Source of the DNA: Coffea arabica
Taxonomy: Eukaryota; Streptophyta; Magnoliopsida; Gentianales; Rubiaceae
DNA: 64,000 bases
Assembly (NCBI RefSeq): GCF_036785885.1
Contig: NC_092312.1
Coordinates: forward strand, 20,726,001-20,790,000
Reading direction: 5' to 3'
Shown here: piece by piece, positions 38,454 to 51,100 of the stretch
Position numbering within the stretch: position 1 is the stretch's first letter
Layout: every line of letters starts with the position of its first letter
The notes under the pieces: generated by a model
Seen by the model: only the letters and a program-made list of their open reading frames with translations
The model's database searches: none
What the model was told of the DNA's origin: nothing
Made by a program: the position numbers and the translations under genes

Positions 38454-38462
38454 TTTTGGATA

Positions 38463-39411
38463 CATAATGATTCTACCTTATAACACTCACTTACCTAACA
38501 GTCTTGAAACCAAATGATACACCAAAATTTTTAGCTGGTAATTATGCACGCAATTAATATGTTTTTGGGCGTCCTATGTGTGTGCTTATTTTAAAAATCT
38601 ATAATTATTTTTTTTTAAAAAAAGTTATTGTATTTAACATCATGATGGAGAACAACAAAAAGGATTTGAATAGTTACACAACAATTACAAACGGCATTTT
38701 TTTATCATGAGATAAAGGAACATAAATAAATTGCTTACAAGAAAAGAAGGGCTCTTGATTAACAACACAACTATATGGTTAGGTTAAATTGTACCATCAT
38801 ATAGTAGTAATAGCCAGAATGATTCATGATCGTCCATCTACATTCGTTGTGATCAATCATAGCTGAAGTGGTACATGATGACGTGCGCGAGAAATTATTT
38901 TTTGTATACCATCCCATGAATTTGGCCACAGCCATTAATGTTCACAACCAGGTGCCAAAATAGCTGCTAGTACATGTTTGTCTTATCATAAAAATAATTC
39001 CTCCAATTTATCAAAAATAAGTTTGCTTCTTGATAAGATTATTCATGCGTCAAGACGAATCAAGAACGTGAAGCACAAGTCCAAACGAACTCCAATTACT
39101 TCATTGCTAGCTCGATATCCTATCACTCCTACAAACACTGAAAACTGCATGAATCAGAAGAAATTACAAAGGAAAATATACTATTGGGGGGAAAAAATGA
39201 AATTACCCTTTTATACATTATTGTTTTTCTTATCAACAGAAGTCATGTTTAAATGATTTCAATCTCCGTCGTCACTATACTTTAAAACATACAGTTCTTA
39301 CATTAATAATAGCAAAGACTTAAAAACACATACGGTCGAAAGTAATAGGCGATGCGTGCTGATCAATTGAGTCAACTTATATTAATTTCTCTGCACAACG
39401 CCTACCATGTC
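38463..39411. other. AT-rich spacer without recognisable genes
   Basis: No coding or repeat signal that I can support. Open frames here are short and lack family motifs. Confidence 0.45.
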
Positions 39412-39420
39412 CTGTAACTT

Positions 39421-39592
39421 CACTTAGGATCCTCGGTGACATGTTTTTCATGCCAACTCAATGTCACCTATAATATTATGTCAAGTGTAAATAATAACAG
39501 GACATTTGACATAATATTATAGGTGGCATTGAGTTGACATAGAAAACATGTCACCGAGAATCCCAAGTGCATGTCACCAAGGATCTCAAGTG
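39421..39592. mobile_element. Hairpin MITE, 172 bp, 8-bp target duplication (hAT-like)
   Basis: CTGTAACT occurs at 39412-39419 and at 39593-39600. Inside, CACTTAGGATCC faces GGATCTCAAGTG at the ends. The arms GCCAACTCAATGTCACCTAT and its near-perfect reverse complement fold into a long hairpin over a loop near 39488-39505. The right end carries an extra tandem copy of a 23-bp segment (CATGTCACCNAGNATC-CAAGTG). An 8-bp duplication fits hAT transposases. Confidence 0.8.
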
Positions 39593-39600
39593 CTGTAACT

Positions 39601-41078
39601 CTAGCCAATTCTCAATGTAACACGACATTAGATGCTGCTCTATGTGTAAGTCTGATGCTTACCTGTCTGCGCTGTCTATCTGCCACCCTGGACCCTCTTT
39701 CCTACTTGGGCAATTACAAATCTCATTTTCCCCTTGTGACCAATGGTGGTTGCACTTTTGCCCAGCATCTTATTTAATCCTTTGATTTTTAAGCTTTTTT
39801 TTTTTTTTTTTTTGAAAAGTTTGTATTAGGGAAGGATAGAATTTAAGTAGCGAAGGAGGAAAAAAAAGGAATTTGAACCCAAAATTTCTATTTTCTAGGA
39901 AATCAAACTTAAGTACTAGTAAAACTCTTTTAACATGTCTATAAGCCCTTTAAACTCACAAATGTGGGAGTCAAAAATTCCTTCAAGAAAAATCCAAGTC
40001 TGGTAATTTTTATTTTGACACTACTATGGTTTGTTTTGATGTATATTTTCCTCTCTCAGGTTAAAAGCGAGAAGGTACATTAGCCCTTTTATACAATTTT
40101 GATTAAATATTGAGTAATTGACTATTTTGACAAACAAAATACAACTATCTTACTTTTTTTTAAAGCAAACTATAAGTTTAATATTCAGTTTACCAAAGTT
40201 TGTTGACATTGTCATTTCATTTAAAGTTGAATAAATTAAAAGTAATTATAACACTACATTTTTTTAAGGAAAATAAGTTATTGGAACTCATTATTGATCG
40301 AACTCGAGTCGAGTTTTGACAGAGCCGGCTCGCGAGTGCTCAAGAGTGATTTGATTCATTTGCGGCCCTAATTGTAATCTCGAGCAAACGAGAACAAAAA
40401 AAAAAAAAAACGACTCGTTTGCGGCCGGCCCTAATTTATACAATAATAAGAAAGGGAGCAATAAACTGTATAAAATTTCTTACTCGAATCTAGCCTTGGT
40501 CGCCATTTAAAACCAAACTTGAGAAATTTAAAGACGTAGAAGACAGTTCTTAAAGTGGATGAAGAAAGTAGGAATAAAAAATCTGGATCATTCGCTCACA
40601 CACACTACTTCATTTGGGTGGTTGCTGCGTGTGATTATGTGCATTCACACCTGCGATTGTCTGGAAGAAGGAAGGCGCCAGAGCGTTGTGCAGTAAATTT
40701 ATTTTCGGACACTGTGACTGCTGTTTTTATCTGCACGGTGCGGACAGCAGGGAGAAAGGAGCATCTGTTTCACGTACCACTCCTGCAAGTGAAAAACTGA
40801 CAATTAAGATCCAGTTACCGTGCAGATGCATCTCTTGGATGACTCGCTCTTACCGGATTATTGAATTTTAATCCCAGATTATGAACTTCACGCACATGAA
40901 CACACACTACTGGGAGAGGTGAAAGCGTCTGTTGTTATAGGGAAGAAAGTCAGAACTGAAAATATTATTTATTATTGCATGTAATGTATGATAGATAGAT
41001 ACTCTTCCTCCATGCGAAGAGCAGTAAACTTGTTGGTAGTAGTAGTAGTATTATAAAGGAAGGATACAGGAGGGCAGC
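39601..41078. other. Spacer upstream of the TCP gene, with decayed repeats
   Basis: TTTGCGGCC(GG)CCCTAATT occurs twice (about 40357 and 40418) beside CGAACTCGAGTCGAG and GGCTCGCGAG words typical of old plant repeats. The rest has T and A runs. I see no gene; the upstream promoter of the TCP gene lies near the right end. Confidence 0.45.
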
Positions 41079-41110
41079 TTTATAAAAATAAGAAGGTTAT
41101 AAAAGGTGGG
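41079..41110 (+). promoter_or_regulatory. TATA-like boxes upstream of the TCP gene
   Basis: CTTTATAAAAATA at about 41079 and GTTATAAAAGGTGG at about 41096 are two candidate TATA boxes. They would give a long leader of roughly 650-700 bases containing a (CT)n tract (about 41384-41406), (ATC)n runs and an A run just before the start codon. The transcription start is inferred. Confidence 0.45.
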
Positions 41111-41545
41111 ATTGACTGCCCCACGGGTGGGCTCTCTGCCAATTTTCTTTCGTTTCTTTTGGTGCAGCTTCCTTCCTCGCCTTCTTGCCGGTTTGAGTTT
41201 ACAACCGCTGAACTCAACGCCACCTCCCTTTCTTCTCTCCTCTCGTCAGCTTCTTATTAGTGGGAAAGAAGACGAGAGTCAATGAGAGAACTCCAAACAA
41301 CCCCACAAAATAAAGCTCTTATGTCATAGTTAGCTCCAGACACCGCCCAGACATCAGACCCCCCCCCCCTCCTTCTCTCTTACTCTCTCTCTCTCTCTCT
41401 CTCTCTGTCTTCCTCCCTCCCTTCCTATCAGATAAGAAAAGAAGATTTCAAGGGTTTTTTTGTTTTTATCTTTTGTTTCTTTAATTTTCTTCCATATCCC
41501 CTCTCTCTCTCTTTCCCTAAGCAGAAGTAAGCAGGGAAGAGAGGG

Positions 41546-41704
41546 ATGGAGATGGGATTGATGGAGTTGATCATGATCATGATCATCATCAATCATCAGG
41601 AAAAGAAAAAAAGAAACAAAGAGAGATCATCACCATCATCATCATCATCATCACCACCACCACCCTTGAACCCACCAAACCAAAAATTCTCTCTCAGACT
41701 TTAG
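41546..41704 (+). promoter_or_regulatory. 52-codon upstream ORF in the TCP leader
   Basis: ATG at 41546 opens a frame ending TAG at 41702-41704, about 107 bases before the TCP start. It begins with a Met/Ile/Leu-rich run (MEMGLMELIMIMIII), then a basic KKKRNKER and a Ser/Pro run. Part of the sequence comes from ATC/ATG and CCA repeats, so the peptide may be incidental. A frame this long in the leader would nevertheless be expected to reduce translation of the main frame if it is in the mature transcript. Confidence 0.45.
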
Positions 41705-41811
41705 AATTTTTAGGACTAGAGATTACCCCACATCCATTCGCCCCCCACAAAAAAAATTAAGCCCACAGCAACCCTCCCCCCCACCCCACCCCCAAAAAAA
41801 AAAAAAAAAAA

Positions 41812-43428
41812 ATGGAACTCACTGATTTACAGCAGCACCAAACAAATAAACAGACCAACGCCAACAATACCAATACTTCCTCCACCACCACCACCTGCAC
41901 CACTTCACAATCTTACCACTTCTCACCCTTCCACCTCCACCACCACCACCATCAGCAGCAGCATGGCCGCTCTGCCCCATTTATAGCCTCTATCTCCATC
42001 CCACCACCAGCTGCCCTCACAAGCAGTGTTGCTGGTGCTACTAGTACAACTTGTGCGGCTGCAGCCGGTGGCAACCGCACCCCATCATCCGCCTCCCCCT
42101 CCACACCCTCCACCAGTGCTTCTCCTTCCTCCGCCGCCGTCGATGCCTCCTTAGCTATAGCCACCAGATCCGAAACCTTGATTGACCCCTCCAAGAAGCC
42201 TCCTCAACAACAGCAAGAAGCAGCCCAACAGCAGCAGCCACCCAAGAGATCCACAAAGGACCGCCACACCAAAGTTGACGGCCGAGGCAGGCGTATCCGA
42301 ATGCCGGCTGCCTGTGCAGCTAGGGTTTTCCAGTTGACTCGAGAGCTAGGTCACAAGTCCGACGGCGAGACAATCGAGTGGCTTCTACAGCAAGCCGAGC
42401 CAGCCATAATCGCCACCACCGGCACGGGAACCATCCCGGCTAACATTTCAACCCTCAACATATCCGTCAGGAGCAGCGGCTCCACTCTCTCTGCTCCTCC
42501 TTCAAAATCAGCTCCTCATTCTTTCCACAGCGCGCTGGCCTTAGCTCACCACCCCTATGAGGAAGGGTTTTCCCACATGTTGGGTTTTCAGCAACAGCAG
42601 CAGCATTTGTTAGCAGCAAATCAAATGACGGAAGCGATTCCCAGCGGAGACGGTGGCGGAGATAGCGGCGGCGGCGGTGGGCAAGATGCCACGGAGAGTT
42701 ATTTAAGGAAAAGATATAGGGAAGATTTGTTCAAAGAGGAAGGATCAAGCGGCCGCCAAGGAGACGGCGCAGATGAAACTTCACCTTCTCCTCCAAATAA
42801 GCAATTCAAAGTAGGAGGTGGTGGTGGTGGCATGCAGATACCGAAAACACAAGATGTTGGAGGGCCATCATCCGGCATGCTGAGGCATGCCAATATGATA
42901 CCCGCCACTGCCATGTGGGCAGTGGCACCGGCACCCAACAGTGGTGGCGCAACTGGTAGCGCGTTTTGGATGTTACCAGTTACTGCTGGTGGCAGCAGCC
43001 AGACAATATTGGCGGCCACATCTGGCGGGGCTGTTCAGCAGCAGCCAACAGAGCAACAGCACCACCACCACCAGATGTGGCCATTTCCGAGCTCCAGTGG
43101 GAACACGCTACAGGCTCCCTTACATTTCATGCCGAGGTTTAATATCCCCGCCGGGAACCTTGAGACGTTTCAAGGTGGGAGAGCTAGCCCACTGCAGCTG
43201 GGATCAATGCTAATGCAACAGCAACAGCAGCAGCACCCGTCTCAGCATTTAGGTTTGGGAATGTCTGAGTCTAACCTGGGGATGTTGGCAGCTCTGAATG
43301 CTTATTCAAGAGGGGTTGGTAATTTAAATATGAATTCTGATCACCAAAACCACCCAATGGATCATCAACAGCAGCACCAGCCTCAACCTACAGATAGTGG
43401 AGAAGATGGTCCAAACAGTTCTCAGTGA
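41812..43428 (+). CDS. TCP8: Class I TCP transcription factor, TCP8-like
   Basis: This is a single-exon gene encoding 538 residues. The TCP basic helix-loop-helix domain lies at about residues 146-205. It reads [20 protein letters not shown], then [20 protein letters not shown] and QQAEPAII. The class I pattern has a shorter basic region than class II. Class I TCPs bind GTGGGNCC-type sites, act in the nucleus and generally promote growth and immune gene expression. After the domain come [31 protein letters not shown] and [15 protein letters not shown]. These match Arabidopsis TCP8 best from memory; TCP14/15/22/23 are the alternatives. The protein is rich in Gln, His, Ser and Gly tracts, suggesting disorder. 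The start follows an 18-base A run and is the first ATG of this frame. Confidence 0.93.
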   Translation: MELTDLQQHQTNKQTNANNTNTSSTTTTCTTSQSYHFSPFHLHHHHHQQQHGRSAPFIASISIPPPAALTSSVAGATSTTCAAAAGGNRTPSSASPSTPSTSASPSSAAVDASLAIATRSETLIDPSKKPPQQQQEAAQQQQPPKRSTKDRHTKVDGRGRRIRMPAACAARVFQLTRELGHKSDGETIEWLLQQAEPAIIATTGTGTIPANISTLNISVRSSGSTLSAPPSKSAPHSFHSALALAHHPYEEGFSHMLGFQQQQQHLLAANQMTEAIPSGDGGGDSGGGGGQDATESYLRKRYREDLFKEEGSSGRQGDGADETSPSPPNKQFKVGGGGGGMQIPKTQDVGGPSSGMLRHANMIPATAMWAVAPAPNSGGATGSAFWMLPVTAGGSSQTILAATSGGAVQQQPTEQQHHHHQMWPFPSSSGNTLQAPLHFMPRFNIPAGNLETFQGGRASPLQLGSMLMQQQQQQHPSQHLGLGMSESNLGMLAALNAYSRGVGNLNMNSDHQNHPMDHQQQHQPQPTDSGEDGPNSSQ

Positions 43429-44425
43429 TAGTTTTGAGTTCTGATTTGATTCTGCAGGGGTTGTTTCACCGCATACCAATTCGTCCATATGCCAAGTTGA
43501 TATTCTCAACTATATATGTACATGTATGTATATGGGAGTAGAACTGAAGGATTGATTGGCTGGGTTCGTTTTGCAGTTTCCAGATTAATTAGGACATGGT
43601 GATGAATTAAGTGCTTGAAGGATTCATGAATGATGAAGATTTTTCTCTCCTTGAAGAGAATAGTGAGGTATCTTCTTCTCCATTTTCTTTCGTCTGTGAT
43701 CACTACTATCGATCGTAATTATTTTTTGGTTTGTATTTTTTTTTTTGGTTTGGAATATTTTCTAATAGTAGTAGTAGATAGTTATCGTGGAGGATTTGCC
43801 ATTGTACAAGTTGTTTAGCTTGGTCCAAAGGGACATTAAGTAGAAGCGAAAAGAGAGAGAGATTGTCTGTATAGGAGGATTCCGTATATTTGTTGAGTAT
43901 AATATTACTGATATTCCAATTTGTTTTGCTCATTTTTTGAACGAAAAAAAGGGGAAAAACAAACAAAAACGATCTCTCTCCCTCTCCCAGACAAGAAGAA
44001 TCAGCAATGCAGACCATGGATCCGGGGTTTTTTTTTTTTTTTTTAAATAACAATATTTTAATTTTACTTTTTCTTTTATCATGATTATTTGCCCACTTTC
44101 CTTTGGTGGGATTCTGTTGTTTGGTAAATTCCAACTAAGGTGGGTCTGATAAAATTGAAATTTATTAAATTATTGAATGTGATATATATTTGAGTATATA
44201 TCACATTCAATAATAAATGAATAGATTATCATTTAATTTTGAAAGCAATTTTTATCTAATAAATTCAGTGTTGCTTAATTAATTTCAGATGTTCAATTTT
44301 TAGTTATAAAAAACGATCTGAATATGTTAAGATCTGATTCTATTAAAATTAAGTGTTGAATTAGGTAATCAAACGGGATCTAACTAAGCGATGTTTCGGA
44401 TAATAAATTGTACCTTTATACTTAT

Positions 44426-44465
<40 letters not shown>

Positions 44466-47400
44466 GGAAGTGTATAAACTTGTCAAGACCGAGTTCCATT
44501 TTGTTTGGAACTTATAAGGATTCTCTTATTGTTTTATGTTGCACCAAGGCAAGGATTGTTTGTAGGATAATCACGTCCAAAGTACAATACCGAGCCATTA
44601 TTCAATCCCCTGAAAAAGAGGAAATAATCAATCAGAGTTAAAATAAGAGTACAACAACAGCGCTGCTCCCAATTCGTACTGGTACTTAGGATTTGGAGGA
44701 GCTACAAAATGTAACCCCACTGACTGACTGATCCAGTTCATTGTTCTTTGGTTTTTTTTTTTTTTGAGTGCATTCAAAGTTTATTTTTTTTCATTTTCTT
44801 TGGTACCGCATTCACACATTCTGAGGCTGAAACTGACTTTTTTTTTTTTTAAAAAAAAAAAAAATTTGTACAGTCAATTCAAGATGACTTCCTCGTTTGT
44901 TTTCACTGCTAAATCAATCATTGTCATACGTTGTTTATATTATTGAGAGGGGTGGATTTTGCTTTGTGGCCCGCCCGCTAGGTTTATTTATTTATACTAC
45001 TCTGCTACTTTGTTGTCTCGAGAAAAACTTGAATGGTTTTGTTGTAGAAATAAGAAAATGATAGAATGATGTCCCTTATTTGGCATTGATCAAGCCGCTG
45101 TCAAAGGTGGAGCCAGCCCTTTTTATCTTGTTGCAGATCCTTTACTCCTTTTTCTTCTCCTTCCGAGCAAGCACTTCACAAGAATCCAATGCAAACTTCG
45201 TCATTTACACAAAACTGAACTTTCATGCATTATTTTTCTTCATTTGCACATACTTATTCGATCGTATTATGAACATATTTTTAAAAAGATTAATCCTTAT
45301 ATAGTATATACGTCATATCAAAAATGTATTATAATAAATGTTTTTTTTTAAAAAAAAAATTATCTCAAATAATCTCCTATCCAAACACACTCAGGCCTGT
45401 CCGACCGAAAATATGGGCAGGGATTCAAAAAGCATTGGTTGAAAAGCACACGCAGAATTCGAACATGGATGATGGTCGTGTGTCGGTATCTATTAATCCA
45501 TGAACTTATGGTATGGTACTAAACCCTATCTATAGGTAGTGAGTGGTGTTATGACATTTTTAGCGAATCCATCAAAGAAAGAATAAAATATTAAGTAACA
45601 ATAATAATATTATTGAAAGACTTCCCGCCATAATAATAGTAGTAATACACAGTTGGAGCTTCTTGCTAAGGTAACAGAGGATATTGCATGCACGGTCCCA
45701 TTAATCCGTGATTTTCGCGGTAACGTGTAATCATTTTTCTTCTCATGCTTTTGATGTAACTTTTGTTTGTAATAATTATTATTGTGGCCTCGTCGCGATG
45801 ATGTTGATGCATTTTCCTCTTTTTCTTTTTTCTTTTTCTTTTTCTTTTTTGGGTGGGCAGAATGTCAAATGTACATAATAATATAAAGCCTCCTCAAAGT
45901 CAATCTTCTTTTTTTCTTCCAAAAGACCCAAAAAAAAATTTTTAAAAAAATTTTTTAAAAAAGTTTTTATGGGCCCGAAATGAATTTTTTTTAAAAAAAA
46001 GAAAGGGAAAAAAAGAACAGTGAGATGAATTGTGTAAATGTTAGGCCACGTTCCCAAACTGGGTAGAAGCGAGAGGAGCTGAGAATTGTGTGGAGATTAC
46101 TGTTTTGGGAAACGACAGGAAAGAAGCTCAAATAATGAGTTGTACAGTTTCCAAGTGGATGGACAGTTCAGATTCTTATAAAAATGGTGTCACATTATCA
46201 CATGGGTCGCTCAGATAAGATAAAAGAGCAGTGGTATATTGCTTGCATCTTTTTCCCTTTTTTTTGAACACAATTAATTGATTCGTGTTTTTGTATCATA
46301 GCAGTTGTGAATGGAATAAGTTCCCACGCTCTTCACGTGCGTGCGTCTATCCATATCATTAAACGCTGCTGCACGCACACTTCCGTCTTGTGACTTTAAT
46401 TGTTCCGTCATTCTCAGAAATACACTACTACTTCTTATTAGAGAAACGGCAGTTCAAGTTTCAGACGAGTGATTTTTTGTTAATGAATGCCGGCTTCATT
46501 CTCAAGTTAAAGCTTAAGACCACGGGATGGGAATACTACGTGTTATTTTCTATTTTGTTGATGTCTCTTTCATTAGATGCTAATACTACGTGTTATGAGA
46601 TGGTAAAAAGTTTTAGAGAAAGAAAGGAAACCGCGTCAAGAGCACAAGTCAACCTTCCCTCCCTCCCTAGTCCCTCCCTCCCCAATTTCTTCACCCGCAC
46701 ATGATTTACGACGCACTCTACTTTCAACCGGACCGTGTGCCAACTCCCCAATCTTTGGAGTTTGTGGAAAACACACAAACACAACACACCACCAATCTCT
46801 CTCTCACACACACACACGCACACACACAGCTAGAGGGTAGCCAGCCAGGTCCATGTCAACTTGTCAAGGAAAAAGCAAAGCGGAAAAGAAAAAGCATAAA
46901 GTTGATCCCCAAAATTCAATCAAAGCTGCTCCTCCACAGCCTACACGATATAAAAAAAAAAAAAACATAAGAATGCACTTACAATGGACACCCGTTTTCC
47001 ACAAGCATGCCTGCTGATAAATCTCAACCTCGTGGCTCCTTTTTCTTCTTCTTCTTTTTTTATTTAATCTTTAAGGTGACGAGGCACCTATAAAAATGTT
47101 TGCATCTGAAGCAACCAAAAAAAGAAGGCCCAATTGATAAGATAAGCCCGTCTTTATAAAAAGGCAAATGGGGAGGTTTAGAAGTCGTAGTACATTATAC
47201 AACACCACCCTAATTTAAGCTTTTAAAACTACTGTTTCTGACTTAAGACATGTACGTACAATTGCTGAAAACGAAATAGCAAGAGAAGAAGTGCACTGTG
47301 AAGACTCTACAGATGTGATGTCCATATAGAGAAGCACTTCCTTACCAACATATTATTGATTATTACCCTGCAGTCAGTCTGCCTTCATCTCACCCTTGAC

Positions 47401-48190
47401 CATCTGTATATTATATCCATTTCACTGCTTCAAGAAGGAATTCTGGGGCCTCATTATTAACCTTTTGGGCATTGTTCAGGCTGAGCCGTGGGTAGCTTCA
47501 AACATTTAAGTTGCCAATCTATTTGTCACACATCTCATAAATTCCGCGACTTCAGCAAAGGCCTCATTATCTGACTAGACCTGCACTGGAAGAAAGACAG
47601 GACTCGCAACCTACAGATCACCACCAGTAATGATTAGTATCTTAAGTGGGCCACAATACAAGTGTGTTAATAACAGATGATAGATAATCCATAGCGTCTG
47701 CCCTCTAATGCAAACACGCTAGAAGCTGAAGTCAAATGGAGAAGGGGCTTAAACTCAACTATAAAATCACAGCCAAAAGATCATATTTTTGTCACACACA
47801 TGGTGGATACAAGCAATGCTATGACAATACAACCGTCAAAATACACAAAACTCATCACTTGTACCCTGGGAAGTTAGCATAAGAGACCATTTAGTAAGAC
47901 TTGAGCGTTATAAAACAACAAGGGCACAGCAAAGGCATCTGACAAGTAGTTATTCCTTGATATCAAGGCAAGACACAAAGCCACTTTTCTAGGATCTGTG
48001 GACAAGATTCATGCGTCCAACAATTTCCATACCTATCACATATTGCAGCTTTATTTGAAGTTCGAACTGTAAAATCTCTGAAGGGCATCATGAAAGAGCA
48101 AGATCCAAGGCATATAAATTCCAGAACCAACAACAACTACATGAAGATATACCAAGGGAAGTAAAGAACTAATGGCGAAGGTAACTTTTC
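43429..48190. other. Spacer between the TCP and EI24-like genes
   Basis: The first 500 or so bases are probably the TCP 3' untranslated region. Then come a MITE at 44139-44380, a (TA)n run near 44428-44461, several A/T homopolymers and a possible MITE remnant near 45310-45395. The last few hundred bases before 48191 probably belong to the 3' end of the EI24-like gene. I see no further protein gene. Confidence 0.5.
44139..44380. mobile_element. MITE of the GTTTGATAA family, copy 1 (242 bp)
   Basis: It starts GGTGGGTCTGATAAAATTGA and ends GGTAATCAAACGGGATC, flanked by TAA at 44136-44138 and 44381-44383. The family is shared with 59983-60259 and 63591-63860. A perfect 18-bp palindrome sits inside at 44171-44212. 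The 3-bp duplication suggests PIF/Harbinger. Confidence 0.72.
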
Positions 48191-51100
48191 TTACGACGCG
48201 TAATCAGCAGCAAAAAATATTGGAAGCCTTCCCAATCCAAAACCTTCCCATTGTCTTCTTGGAAGAGCAATAATTTTGTCAGCTTCTGAGCCTGTGGCAG
48301 TGAGAACAAACTGAAGATGGCAAAAATCAGCACCAAACCGTAAAAATTCAAAACCACAATGCTAAACATTCTTTTAGTTAACAGAGATGGGATGAATGAA
48401 AACATAAAGTTCATCTACATTGCAGTATAGCAATAACAGGAACTCACCACAATTGAACTATATCAGTTATTTTGGATGCAATGCAAGCCACAGCAGGTTT
48501 ATTTAAACCGTGTAGGACTTACATTAAATTGGTTGCCTTTAAAATTCTTCATCTAAATTTGAAAAGCTAATAGATATCACATATGGGTACTTTAAACAGC
48601 ATCTTTAGCTATACTCTCTGGTAATCAAGTAATAAGAAATTTAAGTATCACAACTGACCAATAATATTATACTTTGCTTTTCTCTTCATTTTTTGTCATA
48701 GAAATCAACCCCCCCCCCCCCTCCCCTCTTCCCAAAAAAAAAAAAAAGGGAAAAAGGAGCAGAAAGAAAGACTGTAAATAGAATACCGCTCGTGATTGCA
48801 CAGACAGGAAGATATATAATAGTGAGACGAACAGCTGCGACTTACAAGTGGGTAGAGTATAGCCATAACTCCGTAGCTAACCAGAGGAGAGAAAAAGAAT
48901 ATAGCTAGAATACAAGGGCATCCTGAAAGACAATTATAAGAATTCAAACAGATAGTAAATAATGCATCTCAGAAGAACAGCAAAAGACTGAAACTGATGT
49001 ATTCCAGTTGCTTTAAACATTAAGAAGGCATCCCTCAGAAGTTTAAAAAGTTTTCTTTTGCCACAAGGCTTCAGTTCCATATATTCATGAAATAAAATCT
49101 TCCCCACTTGCTATGACAGACTCCATAATGACTTCAGGGACCAAAAGCATTAGTTCTTTTGCATGTTTTGTCAATAAAAAACTTATCGTCCAACGGAAAC
49201 TAATCCACATAAAAGTTTGTCAACCTAAACCATTCAGCTGTGTGCAATCCAAACAACCAACTCAGATGAAGGACATAGAAAACAAAAAACAATGATCATC
49301 CATATGACGCAGGTAACAAATTACTTAATCACCAACAAATCCAACTGAGAAATCCAAACTACCATGCAAGCATTAGAAAAGGGGAAAGCACACACCAACA
49401 CCTACTACTTATACACAAAGACATAGAATCAATACCTAAAGCCCCACTACCTTCAAGTAATTTTTTGTCTAGGAATATCATCTGGAGTTTGACCTCCAAT
49501 AGCATATCACAAAATGCTCGCACAACCCCAATACCCCTCCATCAAGGAGGTGCCCAGGGGAGTTTTTCATTGGTGGGCAGGTGTGGGGAGAGGTAAAAGA
49601 GTGGGGGCAGCGGGAAGGGCAAATGACTTGTAAGCAATACATAGTTGAAAGTTAAAATCAACTTTTCTCAGAGGTACAAGGTTATACCAACTAGCAACTT
49701 ATCCAGTCTCTATGAGTACATCACAATAGCAACAAACAAACTGTACATCACAAAGTTGAGGCAGTTTAAGTTGAAAATACACAGTTTGACGACATTCCAG
49801 TTACTGTAACCGTGTTATAGTATCATCAGATAACCTCTATGCAGTGTTCTGGAGTGGGACTTCTATAGGAGAATTTATTGTCCATTCAAGCTAACAATAC
49901 AGAACTCCAACTAGATATTAACAGCATGCATTGAGACAAAAGGAAAATTAAAAAAAAATTACCAAAACCAGCAAAAAATGCCCAGTTTGATTCAAAAAAG
50001 TCCAGCCTCTTGTCCAGACTCAATCCCGAAAGATTCCATTTGTAGCTGAGAAACATAAAATTAAGTAACATGATCTTTTATCTAAATTAGAGCAGACAGG
50101 ACATGACAAACAGACATTAAAATTCCACCACTTACTCAAAACAATAGTAAGCATACATCCAAGAAAGAAGCAAAAAATTTATTGCCTTTCCAATATACGG
50201 AACAAATCCAGTAACATAAACCTGTAGGCAGTCCAGAAGGCAAGATTTAATTATCATTAAATTACAAGAACTGAGAGCATTATCTTCTTGAAATATTAAA
50301 ATCTATCTCACCTGGAAGAAGAAGAAACTTAATAGGAGTACTGAGTAGACCTGTTCAGCTATGCCAATCAAAATCCTGGAAACAAATGAAAAATATTGAT
50401 GGCTGAATTCTGCAAAAAAAAATGTAAAAGCTGCAAACTTATTTGAGATATAAGACCTCATTCGGCAGCAACATGAACACCACCAATTAATAAAGACAGG
50501 AATCCTACCCCTCGAGGTCCATTGGTTTATCAGCATGACTCCTATTCTGCGGAGTTGGTGACTGCAGTTCATTGTGTGATTCTTCGCCAGCATGGCCATA
50601 GTTCGTGATGGCAAAAAATCCATACTTAGCAATGTCATTATACCTAGATGAAATGCACGTAAGTAAATATGAATGGTAAAAAAAATCACATTTCAGTATC
50701 GCAAATCATAAATAATTAATTGTCTTAAGCTAAGCACAATCATGATACATGATAAGTTTGAGAAACACCCAGGAATATGCAGTACAAAAAATGGATATAA
50801 GAGTCACACAGATTACTGTCCACCTATAAAGACTAAATACTCGCATATAATGATTAAGCCAAGAACTTAGATAACTAAAAGAGATATACAAGATCTTCGT
50901 TTGGCATTACAAGGTTACGAAAGTAAATTAATTTGTTCCATGTTGCTTTCAACAGAAAATCTGATCCAAACTTTCGAAATTGCATAAAGCCTGTCTAAAA
51001 GATTTGTTCTTTCACATCGGTTTCAAATTTCTGAGGCCAACAAGAGAACAGAAAATGATTAAATTGCTTTAAACAAATCCAACTAACTACATCAATTGTT

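Noticed and set aside
41952-43019. Open frames antisense to the TCP gene
   Set aside because: They are mirror images of Gln, His, Ser and Gly codon runs and have no independent features.
45410-45560. Decayed minus-strand SINE (CATGTTCGAATTCTGC)
   Set aside because: Only a B-box-like match was found, with no tail or target duplication.
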